Source of the DNA: Medakamo hakoo
Lineage: Eukaryota > Chlorophyta > Trebouxiophyceae > Coccomyxaceae
Reading direction: 5' to 3'
Assembly: GCA_026636295.1 (NCBI GenBank)
Contig: CP089454.1
Span: 558,001 to 622,000, forward strand
DNA length: 64,000 nt
Below the pieces are notes generated by a model, which was given only the letters and a program-made list of their open reading frames with translations, was not told the origin of the DNA and did no database searches. Position numbers and translations under genes: made by a program. This document shows positions 1 through 10,227 of the stretch, one piece after another (within the stretch, counting starts at the first letter, position 1; each line of letters opens with the position of its first letter).

Positions 1-2
1 AG

Positions 3-359
3 TCCGGCGCGTCCACGCCCTTCACGTCCCCGGGCTCCAACCCGTCGGCTGCAGGCGACTCCGTCTACGACGACGCGGACGACGGCACGCTCGGCGGCGG
101 CGGCGGCGGCGGGCACGTGGACGAGGAGGCGCTGCTGGTCGACCCGCACGCCGCGTTTGTCCTGCCGCGCCGCCTGTTGACGGACGCGGCCCGCCACTAC
201 GTCCAAGCTCCCCGGCCCTACCACTCCGCCGCGCCTGGTGTGTCCCTGCTGGACCGCATCGAAGCCTGCTGCCGCGGGTCGGTCGCGCTGCCGCCGGCGC
301 TGCGGTCCCGGCCGGACTTTGCGTTTTTGCTCGGGACGGCCGCGGCGGGGCGGCGGTGA
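3..359 (+). CDS. 3' end of an unidentified gene (partial)
   Basis: An open frame enters from the left edge and runs 118 codons to a TGA at 357-359. The first part is Ser/Pro/Gly-rich, with an acidic patch and a seven-Gly run (about residues 14-37). A better-ordered tail follows, rich in Leu, Arg and Ala, that looks like a folded C-terminus. I do not recognise the family. The next gene (Ski8-like) converges on it, with about 190 bp between the two stops. Codon use is as GC-rich as its neighbours. The 5' part lies outside the window, so neither start nor domain content can be judged. Confidence 0.55.
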   Translation, partial: SGASTPFTSPGSNPSAAGDSVYDDADDGTLGGGGGGGHVDEEALLVDPHAAFVLPRRLLTDAARHYVQAPRPYHSAAPGVSLLDRIEACCRGSVALPPALRSRPDFAFLLGTAAAGRR

Positions 360-549
360 AAAAGCGAGAGAGGGGGATGGGGTGGGGTGGGGAGGGGGAG
401 GTTGTGTGTGTGTGTTTCTTCTTCGGCGTGGGCGCGTGGGAGAGGCTGTGCTCGCACAGGGCGTGCGTGTGACCCGAGAAACGAGCGTTGATACGGAAAC
501 AAACCAACACGAAAAAAAAAACGCGCACAAAACAGCCCTACACGCCCTC

Positions 550-1874
550 TCACCCGCCCCCGCTGTACACCAGCACGGACTTGTCGTCCGACACGGCCGC
601 CAGCCGTGCCCCGGCCGGATCCCATGCCACGCCCCACACCTGGTCGGCCGCATCCCTGCACACCTGCAGGGCGGAACCGCGGGACCGCAAGTCCCACGCC
701 CGCACGGACGCGTCGGCCGAGCACGTCGCCAGGTGGGCGCCGCCCGGGTGCGGCGCGACGCCCAACACCCACGACTCGTGGCCGGACAGGGCGTCGACGA
801 GCGTGCCGCCCTCCACGTCGTACAGGTGGACCAGCATGTCATCGCAGCCCGTGACCAGCGTCCGGCCGTCGGGCGCCCAGGCCAGGGTGCGCACGGGCTT
901 GAAGTGCCCGGGGAGCGAGTGGAGGAGCGCGCCCGTCCCGGCGTCGAAGACGGCCACGCCGCCGTCCATGGACCCGCACGCCAGGCGGCGGCCGTCCGGG
1001 GAGTAGGCCACGGACAGGACAAACCGGTCCGGGCGGCGCGGCTGGGCAGCGCCGGACGTGGTGGCGGCCGCGGCCGCGGCGTCGGCGGCGTCTCCGCCGT
1101 CGGCGCCTTCGGCTTCCGGCAGTAAAAATTCCGCCACTTTCTCCGCGTCGTCCGTCGACCAAATTACCACCCGGTTGGACGCGCCGCCCGCCGCTGCGAG
1201 CAACACGTCATCCCCACGCTGCTGGGCGGCGGGCGGGGCGAACGTGATCTGCCACGTCTCGCCGGGCGGGGTTTCGATGACGGCCTTGGTGCTGGTGTGG
1301 ATGGATGGAGTCGGAGCGGGGTGGGTGGGTGAGGGCGGCCGTCAGGGGGAGAAAGACGGGCCGTCGCCGAGCGAGCCGGCCTTCTGTCCATCTCCACTCC
1401 ATTTGCCCAGGCGTGCGCCGATGCCTGCACTTCCCTGCAGACCCGTGATCGTGGCCAGGCACGCTCGTCCTGGCCCCGCGTTCCGCGCGCACTTTCTCCA
1501 CCCCATCGCCATCGCCCAGAACCGCAACAAAACAAAAACACTCACGTCGCGTCCGCCAGGCTCCACACGCGGACAAAGGAGTCCAGGGAAGCCGACGCGC
1601 CGTACGTGCCACTGCCGTCCACGGCCACGGACACGGCTCCCAGCGTGTGGCCGACGTACGTGTGCAGCGGCTCGAGCGGGGCGGGCGCGGCGTCGGCCGC
1701 GCTCGCACCGTCACCTCCGCCGCCCGCGGCGGGGGGCCGCCACACTTTGACCGACTCGTCGACCGAGCCTGTGATCAGGTCGCCGCCATGGGGGCCGGTC
1801 CCAGGCACCCAGGCGCAGCACCAGACCGCGTCGTCGTGCGCGTCGTCGACCTTGACCGTGCGCGTCAGGCGCAT
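550..1874 (-). CDS. SKI8: Ski8/WDR61/VIP3-type WD40 repeat protein
   Basis: Exons on the minus strand are 1874-1546 and 1291-550. The intron (1545-1292) is GTGAGT...CAG in phase 2, and the joined frame gives 356 aa. WD40 blades are plain: one early repeat reads HDDAVWCCAWVPG...SVDESVKVW, and later ones read SVAYSPDGRRLACGSMDGGVAVFD, TLAWAPDGRTLVTGCDD, HESWVLGVAPHPGG and WGVAWDPAGARLAAVSDDKSV. Length, repeat order and the C-terminal blade fit Ski8 (human WDR61, plant VIP3). That protein scaffolds the cytoplasmic SKI RNA-decay complex and also sits in the Paf1 transcription complex. An Ala-rich insert near the exon 2 start is lineage-specific. Another seven-blade WD40 protein cannot be fully excluded. 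Confidence 0.75.
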
Positions 1875-2121
1875 TTTTTTGTGCCAGCGGCGAGGAGCGG
1901 GTTGCAGAAGCTTCGGCGGGGGGAGAGGGGTGCAGGTGTCGGGCTAGGCGGCGAGAGTGGGGCGCGGTCGCGTGCCCGGGAAGCGCCCGAAGATGATGGA
2001 CGAAACACAATAGGAGTCTGGCCTGCAGGAGAGAGAGAGTGGGGCGGACAGGGACTGCGCTCATTCGCCGACGTGAGCGCGCTCGTTTCGCGTTCCTCCT
2101 CTCTCTCGCACACGTGCAGCC

Positions 2122-2764
2122 ATGGCCACGGCCGGCACGTCCGCGCCGCCGGCCCCTCAGCCACCCAACGACGCCGTGTACGGTGAGAGCCGAGGCCGCG
2201 GGCCTGGGAGCGAGAGGCGCGCGTGCGCGCCTTCCGCAAAAAAAAACAAAGCAAAACAACTCGGCACGATGCGCTTCCTCACCACCTCCGTCCACACCTA
2301 CAAAAACAGGCTCGTCCGACGGGTCCTTCCGTGTCGAGATCACGCACTGGCATGGCGTCGCATCCTGGACGTGGGGTGCGGGAGACGATGTGTGCGGCAT
2401 CTGCCGAGCGCCTTACGACGGCGCGCCGCCGGAAGCGAGGGGCCCCGGCGACGACGCGCCGGTCGTGTGGGGCGCGTGCGGCCACGCCTTCCACATCCAG
2501 TGCATCACGCGGTGGTTGCAGGGCCAGTCCCAGGCCGATGCACGGTGTCCGTACTGCCGGCGGGTGTGGGAGTTTAAAGCCGCGGACGAAGAAGGCGGCA
2601 GTGGCGGAGGGGTCGAAGACGGCGGTGGCGAGGGCAGCCCTTCGCCCGGCCGGCCACCGGCGCGGCGGGCGCGGCCGGACCCGGAAGCTGCAGTGGCCGC
2701 GGCGGCGGCGGCGGCGGCTGCGGCGGCGGCGGAAGCCGTGGAGGACATGGAGGCGGAAGGGTAG
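2122..2764 (+). CDS. APC11: Anaphase-promoting complex RING-H2 subunit APC11
   Basis: Exons 2122-2182 and 2310-2764 join through a GTGAG...ACAG intron in phase 1 to give 171 aa. The core (about residues 28-95) follows the Apc11 pattern: ITHWHGVASWTW, CGIC, PGDDAPVVWG, CGHAFHIQC, then CPYCRRVWEF. This is the catalytic RING subunit of the APC/C ubiquitin ligase that drives mitotic exit. The core is flanked by an N-terminal Pro/Ala leader and a long Gly/Ala-rich acidic tail that the family (about 85 aa) usually lacks. The eight RING-H2 ligands are present, but the extra Cys/His positions forming the third zinc site in animal Apc11 are replaced by non-ligands. The PGDD and WEF signatures make this Apc11 rather than Rbx1. 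Confidence 0.88.
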
Positions 2765-2866
2765 GGGCACGCTGTGTAGACGGGGAGGCGAAAACTTTTT
2801 TCAGAGGGTTGGTTCATGTGCCTGGAGGGGGGGGGGGGTCGGCGGCATTGCTCCGAACGAAAAGCC

Positions 2867-4522
2867 ATGGCCCGCGCAGGCGACGCAGCCGCCGCCGGGC
2901 TGGTCCTCCTCCTGCTGGCCTGGCTGGGTGTCGGCCTCAGCCACCCGCTGGCGCCGGCGGTGGAAGCCCTGGACGCCGCCGCGCGGGTCCTCCTCCTGCG
3001 CACGACCCCGCTCGCCCGCCTGGCCGACCTCGCGGCCGCGACGGACGCCGACGGACGCACCGCCATCACCCGTCCTTACTTGAGCCCGGCCCACGCCCGG
3101 GCGGCGGCCTTGCTGGCACGCTGGATGAGGGATGCGGGGCTGGGCGATGTGTGGATCGACGGCGTGGGCAACGTGCGTGGCCGAGCTGGTGGCACTCCAC
3201 CCACCACCTCCACCCTCCTCCTCGGCTCGCATTTCGACTCCGTGCCCGACGCGGGCCGGTTTGACGGGTGCCTGGGCTTAGTGGCAGCTCTGGCCGCTGT
3301 GGAAGCCTCCAAAACAGCCGCGGCCGCACTCGGAACCCCCTGGCCCCCGCCCGGGAAAGCGGTGGAGGTCGTGGCGTTTGCGGATGAGGAAGGCAGCCGG
3401 TTCGGCACGACGTTCCTCGGGTCGGCTGCCCTGGCGGGGACGCTGGCGGGGTCGGGCGCCCTGGACACTGCAGTGGATGCGGGCGGCGTGAGTTTAGGGG
3501 AGGCGATCGCGGCCGCGGCGGCGGAGCGGGCGGCCGGCGGCGTGCTGGCGGGCGTGCCGGCTCCAGCCTGGGATGGCGTCGCGGCCGCGCCGCCCGCGTC
3601 CCGCCGGGCCGCCGTCGCGGCCGCCGTCGCGGCCGCGGCTCTTGGCGCGTCCAACGCCTCGTACGTCGAAGCCCACATGGAACAAGGCCCGGTTTTGGAG
3701 CGCCTGCACGCCCGGGCGGCTGCCGTCTCTGCCATTGCGGCCCAGGCGCGTTTCACCGTGGAGGTTGTCGGCACGGCCGGCCACGCGGGCACGGTGCCGA
3801 TGCGGGACCGGGCGGACGCCGGTGCTGCTGCTGCAGAGGCTGTGTCTGCCATTGAGCGCGTCTGCCGGCAGGCTGGCCGGGCGCGGGACTGGGCGCGGCC
3901 GGTGCGGGCGGCCGCCGCGGCGCTTGTCGAGCGGACGCACGCCCACCGCCTGGCCGCCTGGCTCGCGGCCGCCGCCCTCGTCCCGCCTCCACCCTCGCCC
4001 GCGTTGGTGTGCACGGTGGGCACGATGACCTTTCGTCCCGGCGCGCCGAACGTCATCCCCGGCAGCGCGGCCTTTTCCGTCGACGTCCGCGACAGCACCG
4101 ACGCGGGGCGGGATGGCGCGGCGGCCGCCGCGCGCGCCGCCGTCGCTGCGCTGTGCGCGCGGCGACGCGTGGCCTGCACCTGGACCCGGACGCACGCGTC
4201 ATCGGCGGTGGCTGCTGATGAACGGTTGACACGGCTGGTGGAGGGCGGCGCGGCCGCGGCGGCGGGCCTGATGGCGGAGGTGGGCGGCGGGGAGGGCGGA
4301 CCCGCGGGTCCGCCAGCCGCACCGCTCGCGCGGCGGCGCTTGGTCTCCGGCGCCGGCCACGACGCGGCGGCCTTGGCGGCGGGCCGCATTCCCTGGGCCA
4401 TGGTGTTTGTGCGTGACAGGGGCGGCGTGTCGCACACCCCACTGGAAGACGTGCGGGACGGGGACGTGGGCGCGGCTGGGGCGGTGGTGTGGGGCGCACT
4501 GGAAGGGTGGTTGCATGGATAG
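2867..4522 (+). CDS. AAH: Allantoate amidohydrolase (M20 family), secretory
   Basis: A single exon of 551 aa, started at the ATG that opens a clear signal peptide (MARAGD..., hydrophobic residues 9-24). An M20-family metallohydrolase core follows. GSHFDSVPDAGRFDGCLG (about 120-137) carries the first metal-binding His/Asp pair. FADEEGSRFG (about 171-180) carries the acidic catalytic pair. EAHMEQGPVLE and AGHAGTVPM fit the dimerisation and lid part. The motif set is that of allantoate amidohydrolase, N-carbamoyl-amino-acid hydrolase and ureidoglycolate amidohydrolase. The plant-type signal peptide favours ER-located allantoate breakdown in purine nitrogen recycling. Which ureide is the substrate cannot be settled from sequence alone. 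The start lies about 100 bp after the APC11 stop, on the same strand. Confidence 0.82.
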   Translation: MARAGDAAAAGLVLLLLAWLGVGLSHPLAPAVEALDAAARVLLLRTTPLARLADLAAATDADGRTAITRPYLSPAHARAAALLARWMRDAGLGDVWIDGVGNVRGRAGGTPPTTSTLLLGSHFDSVPDAGRFDGCLGLVAALAAVEASKTAAAALGTPWPPPGKAVEVVAFADEEGSRFGTTFLGSAALAGTLAGSGALDTAVDAGGVSLGEAIAAAAAERAAGGVLAGVPAPAWDGVAAAPPASRRAAVAAAVAAAALGASNASYVEAHMEQGPVLERLHARAAAVSAIAAQARFTVEVVGTAGHAGTVPMRDRADAGAAAAEAVSAIERVCRQAGRARDWARPVRAAAAALVERTHAHRLAAWLAAAALVPPPPSPALVCTVGTMTFRPGAPNVIPGSAAFSVDVRDSTDAGRDGAAAAARAAVAALCARRRVACTWTRTHASSAVAADERLTRLVEGGAAAAAGLMAEVGGGEGGPAGPPAAPLARRRLVSGAGHDAAALAAGRIPWAMVFVRDRGGVSHTPLEDVRDGDVGAAGAVVWGALEGWLHG

Positions 4523-4844
4523 AGAGGCATAGAGCACCCATTGCCACGATTTTTCTCCACCGCGCCACCGGCGAAAGCGCGCCCGCACTGGCCGGCCGCA
4601 ACCCACCGTGTGGCTGACACGCCAGAGACCCCGCCCCGCCTGTCAGTTCTAGTAAAAACAAGATGGACAGCCCGCCACGGCGCGCGTGAAAGGAGAGCGA
4701 CACAGCGAGAAACGCGCCGTCGCTTCCATCGGCTCGCGCCCCTCGCGGTCCGGGCGGGACCGGCACAGCACGGGCATCTGGACTCCCAGCCTGTGCGGCG
4801 TTGACGCCTGAGCCTGAGCTGAGCAGGGGTCGCACATCGCTCCG
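4523..4844. promoter_or_regulatory. Intergenic region upstream of ATE1
   Basis: About 320 bp between the AAH stop and the ATE1 start, clearly less GC-rich than the genes. It holds a CTAGTAAAA motif at about 4649-4657 that recurs upstream of UTP18 and, inverted, upstream of the S4 gene. No other conserved element or ORF stands out. Confidence 0.4.
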
Positions 4845-7370
4845 ATGCCGGACACGACGGTGGAGCGAGGCGGCGGCGGCGGCACCGCGACAGCGGTCGC
4901 GCCGCCACCGCCCGCGCCTCGCCCCCAACCTCACCCTCCACCGCCGTCCACCCTGTCCATCGTCGACAACGTCCACTCCTACACCTCCCACTGCGGCTAC
5001 TGCGAGACGCCTGGAGAAACCTCGGCGTCCGTGGGCATGTGGGCGCACGCGCTGTCGGCGGCGACCTACAATGCCCTGGTCGACGCGGGGTGGCGCCGGT
5101 CTGGCCGCTGGGTCTACCGCCCGCTGCCCACGGCGGCCGTGCGGGGGGGTGGGGGCGGGGGAGGTGGCGCCGACGCGTCCTCCACGCGCCCGCCCTGCTG
5201 CGTCGCCCACACCATCCGCCTGGACGTGCGGCACGCGGCGCGGAGCCGGGCCCAGCGCCGGTGCCTCGCGCGGGTGGCGGCCTTTCTGGACGGTGGGCCC
5301 TTGCCACCGCCGACGGCGGCGGCGGCGCCAGCAGCCCGGCCGGCGAGCGCTGCCAACGGCGCATCGCCGGCCACGGCAGGCGCGGCGTGGGCGGCCGGCC
5401 CCCCGCCGGGACGCGACGGCCCGCCCGCGCTGGTCCTTCCGCTGCCCCGCGCGGCCGCGACGGACGCCGGCCCGCCGTCGTCGCCGCCGCGCTGCCCGTC
5501 CCCGCGCGGCGTGTCGCCCGTCGTGGGCGGTGGCGGCCCGCTGCGGCCGCCGCCCGCCTTTGCGTGGCCGCCCACGACCCGGCGCCGGGCGACGGAGGAG
5601 GGCGGCGGCGCTGCTGCCGCGCCGGCCGCTGCCCCGCCGCCGCCACCCACCGGCGCCGAGGGCGGCGGCCCCGTCGACGCGGCCGCGCTGGCGGCCCGCC
5701 TGCTGCGGGAGGCCGTCCCTGCGACTGGAGCCGACCGCAAGCGCAAGGCGGGCGACCTGCCCGTGCGGTCGCCGGGCGGCAGCCCGGCGCCGGGTGCAAG
5801 CCCAGCCCGCGCGGCCGTCGCGGCCGCGCTGGCGTCCGCCGCAGCGGCGCTGTTGAGCGGCTCGGCCGACCCGTCGGCCTTGCCCGTGGCCCCACCCAAG
5901 CCCGGACCTGCCCGGCGGCTGCCCCCCACCGTCGCGCTCACCTCCCCGGCCGGCCTGGTGCTGGCCGCGCGCCTCAAGCGTGCCAGCGGCAGCGCGCACA
6001 AGCCGCCCGCAGCCCTGGCGACCGCTCTGGCGACCGCCCTCACCGGCGGTGGAGGCTTGCCGCCCGGCTGGTCTGTCAGGGCTGAGGGCGGCCACCTCAA
6101 CTTCCACGCGCCGTCGGCGGAGGCGGCGGCGGCGGAGCGGGGTGGTGGTGGGGGCCTGCCCGCGCCACCGACGACGACGTCCACCGCCCAGCCGCCGCTG
6201 CGCGCTGTGCGGTCCCGCCGGTCGTGGCCATCGCTAGCCGACGCGGCGGCGGTGCCGCCCTCGTCTGTCTCGCCCCCACGGCGCGCGCCCGCGGCGGCGG
6301 CGGCAGGCCCGCCCGCCCCACCGGTCACCACCGACCCGCCCCGGCGCCGGTCGCTCGAAATCCGCACCGTCCCCGTCCCCTGCGCCACGCCCGCGGAAAC
6401 GGACGCCCTGATCGCCGCCGAATTCCCGTTGTTCGTCCGGTACCAGACGGCCCAGCACGGCGACGACCCGGCGGGCTTGAGCACCGCGGCGTTCAGGAGG
6501 TTCCTCGTCGACACCCCGCTGCTGGCGGGCGGCGGCGGCGACGACGGCCGACCAGGCTCGCTGCCCTACGGCTCCGCCCACCAGCAGTACTGGCTGGACG
6601 GCTCGTTGATTGCCGTGGGCGTCGTCGACGTCCTGCCCCGCGGCCTGTCGTCCGTATACTTCTTCTGGGAGCCGGGGCTGGGCGGGCTGGGCCTCGGGCG
6701 GTGGTCGGCCCTGCAGGAGATCGAGTGGGTGAAGGACGCCGCGGCCGCCCACCCGGCCGTCGCCGACGCCTTCCGGTTCTACTACATGGGCTACTACATC
6801 CACACCTGCCCCAAAATGCGGTACAAAGCCGAATTCGCGCCGTCGGAGCTGCTGGCGGTCGCGGACGGGGAAGTGGCCGGGCATGGTGAGGGCGGTGGCG
6901 ATGGTGGTGGTGGTGGTGGTGGAAGCGGGCCGGCCGACCCGGCTGCCTGGCCGCCGCCGCCGCTGGTGTGGGTGCCCGCGGCTGACGGGGTGCGCCTACT
7001 GGACGCGGACGCGCGCGCGGACTTGCGCGTGCTGGCGGGTGCCGGTGGTCGTGCGAGTGGTGGTGGAGGTGGTGGTGGCACGCCGCCCCCACCTCCGCCC
7101 ACGCTCCCGTTTGCCGGCCCTCCGCTCGCCCCACTGCCCGCCGTGCTGCAAACCCTGGTCTTTGCGGGGAGCGAGCGTGGAGGCGGCAACGACGCGGCCG
7201 CGGCTGCCGGCCGGCCGCGCGCGCCTACGACCGTCACGCGCCTAGGCCGCCTGGCCGCGTCGGGCGGCCTGTCCCGCCCTGCGCTGGCGGGCCTGGTGGA
7301 CCGGCTGCGGCCCTGGGTGGCGGCGATTGTCGCGGCGGGTGTCCAGGACGAGGTCGTGGTGCTTGTCTGA
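4845..7370 (+). CDS. ATE1: Arginyl-tRNA--protein transferase ATE1
   Basis: A single exon of 841 aa. The N-terminal ATE domain has the Cys cluster HCGYC (about residues 49-53) and CC (118-119), followed by HTIRLDV, as in plant ATE1; the segment DAGWRRSGRWVYRP is almost canonical. The C-terminal catalytic half (about 505-680) includes FPLFVRYQ, HQQYWLDGSLIAVGVVDVLP, SSVYFFWEP and FYYMGYYIHTCPKMRYKAEFAPSELL. ATE1 adds arginine from Arg-tRNA to proteins with N-terminal Asp, Glu or oxidised Cys, marking them for N-degron turnover. The two conserved halves are separated by a long Ala/Pro/Gly-rich linker (about 150-480), which makes the protein longer than the usual 500-630 aa. A second low-complexity insert follows the catalytic block. 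Confidence 0.93.
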   Translation: MPDTTVERGGGGGTATAVAPPPPAPRPQPHPPPPSTLSIVDNVHSYTSHCGYCETPGETSASVGMWAHALSAATYNALVDAGWRRSGRWVYRPLPTAAVRGGGGGGGGADASSTRPPCCVAHTIRLDVRHAARSRAQRRCLARVAAFLDGGPLPPPTAAAAPAARPASAANGASPATAGAAWAAGPPPGRDGPPALVLPLPRAAATDAGPPSSPPRCPSPRGVSPVVGGGGPLRPPPAFAWPPTTRRRATEEGGGAAAAPAAAPPPPPTGAEGGGPVDAAALAARLLREAVPATGADRKRKAGDLPVRSPGGSPAPGASPARAAVAAALASAAAALLSGSADPSALPVAPPKPGPARRLPPTVALTSPAGLVLAARLKRASGSAHKPPAALATALATALTGGGGLPPGWSVRAEGGHLNFHAPSAEAAAAERGGGGGLPAPPTTTSTAQPPLRAVRSRRSWPSLADAAAVPPSSVSPPRRAPAAAAAGPPAPPVTTDPPRRRSLEIRTVPVPCATPAETDALIAAEFPLFVRYQTAQHGDDPAGLSTAAFRRFLVDTPLLAGGGGDDGRPGSLPYGSAHQQYWLDGSLIAVGVVDVLPRGLSSVYFFWEPGLGGLGLGRWSALQEIEWVKDAAAAHPAVADAFRFYYMGYYIHTCPKMRYKAEFAPSELLAVADGEVAGHGEGGGDGGGGGGGSGPADPAAWPPPPLVWVPAADGVRLLDADARADLRVLAGAGGRASGGGGGGGTPPPPPPTLPFAGPPLAPLPAVLQTLVFAGSERGGGNDAAAAAGRPRAPTTVTRLGRLAASGGLSRPALAGLVDRLRPWVAAIVAAGVQDEVVVLV

Positions 7371-8277
7371 GTCGGGTGTGTGTGTGTGTGTGTGTGCTCG
7401 CGCGGGTCGGGTCGGGTCGGACACAGAAAAGAAAAACACTGTAGAAAAATGAGAGTTGACTGCTGCCGTGTGCCCTGCTTTCCCTTTCATGTTGGTGCGT
7501 CCCGCCTCCAATTTGGTTCTCACTCGATCGGTATGCGTACAGACTTTACACATAGGGACGTGAGGTAAAACGAAGACAAAACACACAAAAAGGTTTTGGA
7601 CCCGTAAAAAGTTCCGCCTCCCGCGCGCTGTGGATGGGGCCGCGCGTGAGCACGCGCGCGCCGTTGCCTTGTTCCGCGAATGGGTGGCAAACGGCGCGCA
7701 CACGCAAACGCGTGTCCCTTTTGCTGCGTGGCGCCGTACACAGGGGAGGGGTGGGCCATGTCGTATCTCTCTCTCTTTCTCGGCTGGCGTATGGGGAGGA
7801 AAAAAAGGGGTGGGGTGGGGGGAAGGGGTGCTGTCGCTCTCTCTCTCTCCATGCCTCGCTCCGCCGGCGTGCCGTGGAGGGGGATGGTATGTCTCTCTTG
7901 CGGTCAAAAAACGGGGTGTCGTCGCTGGCGCATGGTTGCTTTCCTCAGGCCGCGGCGGCGCAACGAAGGGAAGGGGGTGGAGGGAGGGAGAAGGGGCGGG
8001 CGGGCGGGTCGGCCGACAGCGGGGATGGGGAAACCTCGGCGAGGGTGCGGACAGGAAAAAGCCGCGGAGGGGGGGGACGCCCTCCGCGCGCAAAAAAAAA
8101 TCCGCCCTCGCACCCGTGTCACGACTGCAAGGCCGCCGCCCAAAAATCAGATCAAGTCTTGGAAAAGGAAAAAAGAGGAGAAACCGTCGGTCAGGGTGGG
8201 GGGGAGGAAAAAAAAGCTGTCGAAGAAACACAACGGGGGCGTCGGGAGACGGACTTGGAGTCCGCGCGCGCAGCTGT
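7371..8277. other. Convergent intergenic region with GT microsatellite
   Basis: About 900 bp between two converging stops. A perfect GT repeat occupies about 7376-7396. Positions 7440-7640 are AT-richer than the surroundings. The rest is G- and purine-rich, with short homopolymers. ORFs here are compositional and none looks coding. I see no known RNA in it. Confidence 0.5.
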
Positions 8278-9538
8278 TCACAGGCTGGACGCACGGATCA
8301 GCTCGACGTACTCGTAGTAGTCCAGGCCGTCAATCTTGCCCGGGGTCTTGGGCGGGCGGCGGGCCGGCGTGGCGGCCGCGCGCGGCCGCGCGGGTTCAGC
8401 CGCGCCCGCGGCCAGCGGCGTCGTCGGGCCGGCGGGCGGCGACATGGCGCCGCCGCCGGTCCCGTGGACGGGCGTGCCGACGGCGAGGGCGGCCGCGGCC
8501 AAGGCCGCCTTGGTGGCAGCGCCGGAGGGTGGGGGGATGTTGATGGCGGGCGTGCGGGTTGGGCCGTAGGCTGGAGCGAGGGGGTGGGTGGGTGTGGGGG
8601 TGGGTGAGGGGAGAGGGGGTGAGGAGGTGGGAGAGACGGGGGGGCTCCCGAGGCTGACTAGGAGGGTGGGGGGTGAGTCGACTCGACCCGCACCCCACCC
8701 CGCACCCCGCGCGGCGCGGTCGCGGCCGCCCACCCTCCTCTTTCTGCCTCCAGCCAATGAGGGATGGAAGCGGTGCGTCCAATGGAGTGGGTGTGGAGGG
8801 CGGGCGGCGCCCGGCAGGCTGCGCGGCCGGCCCCGAAAGCACGGCCCGCGCGGCGCGGCGCGTCTTCCTTGTCCGTCCAGACGCAAACCCAATCCTCGTC
8901 GTTGGAACGGCCAAAGAAGGGGGGAGGCGCCTTTCGGCAGCGCGCGCGCGGCGTCGGCCCGCGATCCGCACCCCGCTCCCGGCCACGATGGATCGCCCAC
9001 ATCACCCTCCATCCTCACCTGGCGGCACAGAGCCCGTGGACGACCGCCACAGGACGGCGCGGATGTCGGCGCTCGCGCCACCGCCCGCGCTCCCGCTCGT
9101 CGGCAGGGAGCCGACGTGGAAGGGCGCAGCTTCCATGGACGACCGCCCGGACGACAGGCACGAGTCCAGGGACCGGCGACCATCCCGGCCCAGGCAGGCG
9201 GCGGGGGAGGGGATGGTGGAGGGCGGCGTGTCTGTGTGTTTGGGGGAGCGGGGGAGGTGGCGGTCGTGAATGCTGGGATAGGGCGGGCGGGAGAGAGGGA
9301 GGGCGGAGAGCACACACACGCCCCGCGCGGGCCGCCCAAACCCAGCACCCCGACACCCGCCCACCCCAGCCAGGCACGCACCAAGCTCGGCCGCGTCCAG
9401 GGCGGCGCCCATGGAGAAGTCGGAGAGGGAGACGGCGGAGACCATGCGGGGCGTGCCGACGGGCGTGCCCGCCGCATCGTCGGCGCGCCCGCCGTTGTTG
9501 CCAGTCCCGGACAGCAGGCGGCGGAGGGTGGACGTCAT
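8278..9538 (-). CDS. Unidentified 220-aa protein, three exons
   Basis: My model joins minus-strand exons 9538-9382, 9231-9019 and 8570-8278. Both introns are GT...AG in phase 1, and the sum is an exact multiple of three. The product starts MTSTLRRLLSGTG and is rich in Ser, Thr, Pro and Ala (probably largely disordered). It ends in a conserved-looking tail, PGKIDGLDYYEYVELIRASSL. Threonine-proline motifs recur (GTPVGTPRM, RTPAINIPPP), as in many kinase-regulated proteins. I do not recognise a family. The 448-nt second intron could hide a further exon, because its middle encodes a short ordered-looking stretch (NDEDWVCVWTDKEDA) on the same strand. Upstream lies a 690-bp divergent region shared with the isomerase gene. 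Confidence 0.5.
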
Positions 9539-10227
9539 TTTTGCGAGGGTGGGTGGGTGGCAGGGGTTGGAGAGCGCTGTCCCGGCACGCGGGTTGTCCG
9601 CGGCCGGGTGGCTGGAGGCGGGGAGTGGTGGCGGAAGGGGAGCGGCAGAGAGAAACTTCTCCCAGCGGGGAATGGGCAGTGAGCGCGCGCGGGAAGCGCG
9701 TGCTCGGCGTGCCCCTGCTTTCACTCGGCTTTTTTTTTCTCACGGTCGGAGAGGAGAGGGGGGGAGTTCCAACCTCCACCAACTCACTCCCGCGCACCGC
9801 AGCGCGCGCGCGCGTCGTTGCTCCTGCCCCCGCTCGCGCATGCTGTGGCGGTCCCTGCCGGCAGGTGTGGAGAGGGAAAGCCGCGCGCGCGAGAGAGAGA
9901 ACTCGGCGTGGCCGCACACGAAGCGGCGCGTCGCGCTGCCGATCCCGGCGGTGCGACGGCTGGATTCTAGCACCTCCGTGTGCGCATGCATGTCCGCTTG
10001 GCCTGGACAGCAGTGGAAACAGCGTCGTTGGCGGGCGCGAGTGAGAAAACGGCGCGCTCCTTTGTCTCCTGACTGTCAGACCATCCTCCCCAACCCTCAT
10101 CCTCTCAGGCTCCCTCCTCCGCCGGCCGCCCACGCAGCACACCGCTTCCACACGCCTCGCCTGGCCGCGCCGGGGGACGAGCCCTCCTGTCGTGTCTGCG
10201 TCTGCGTCGCCGCCGTCGCCGCCCACC
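9539..10227. promoter_or_regulatory. Divergent promoter region
   Basis: About 690 bp between the divergent starts of the 220-aa gene and the isopentenyl-diphosphate isomerase gene. It holds CG-alternating tracts and GA repeats near 9890. No TATA box or ORF is convincing. It presumably carries both promoters. Confidence 0.4.

Noticed and set aside
5114-6514. 466-codon minus-strand ORF across ATE1
   Set aside because: It is antisense to the conserved ATE1 frame and has only compositional bias.
7376-7396. GT repeat as a possible regulatory Z-DNA element
   Set aside because: A simple microsatellite just after a stop codon; nothing else supports a role.
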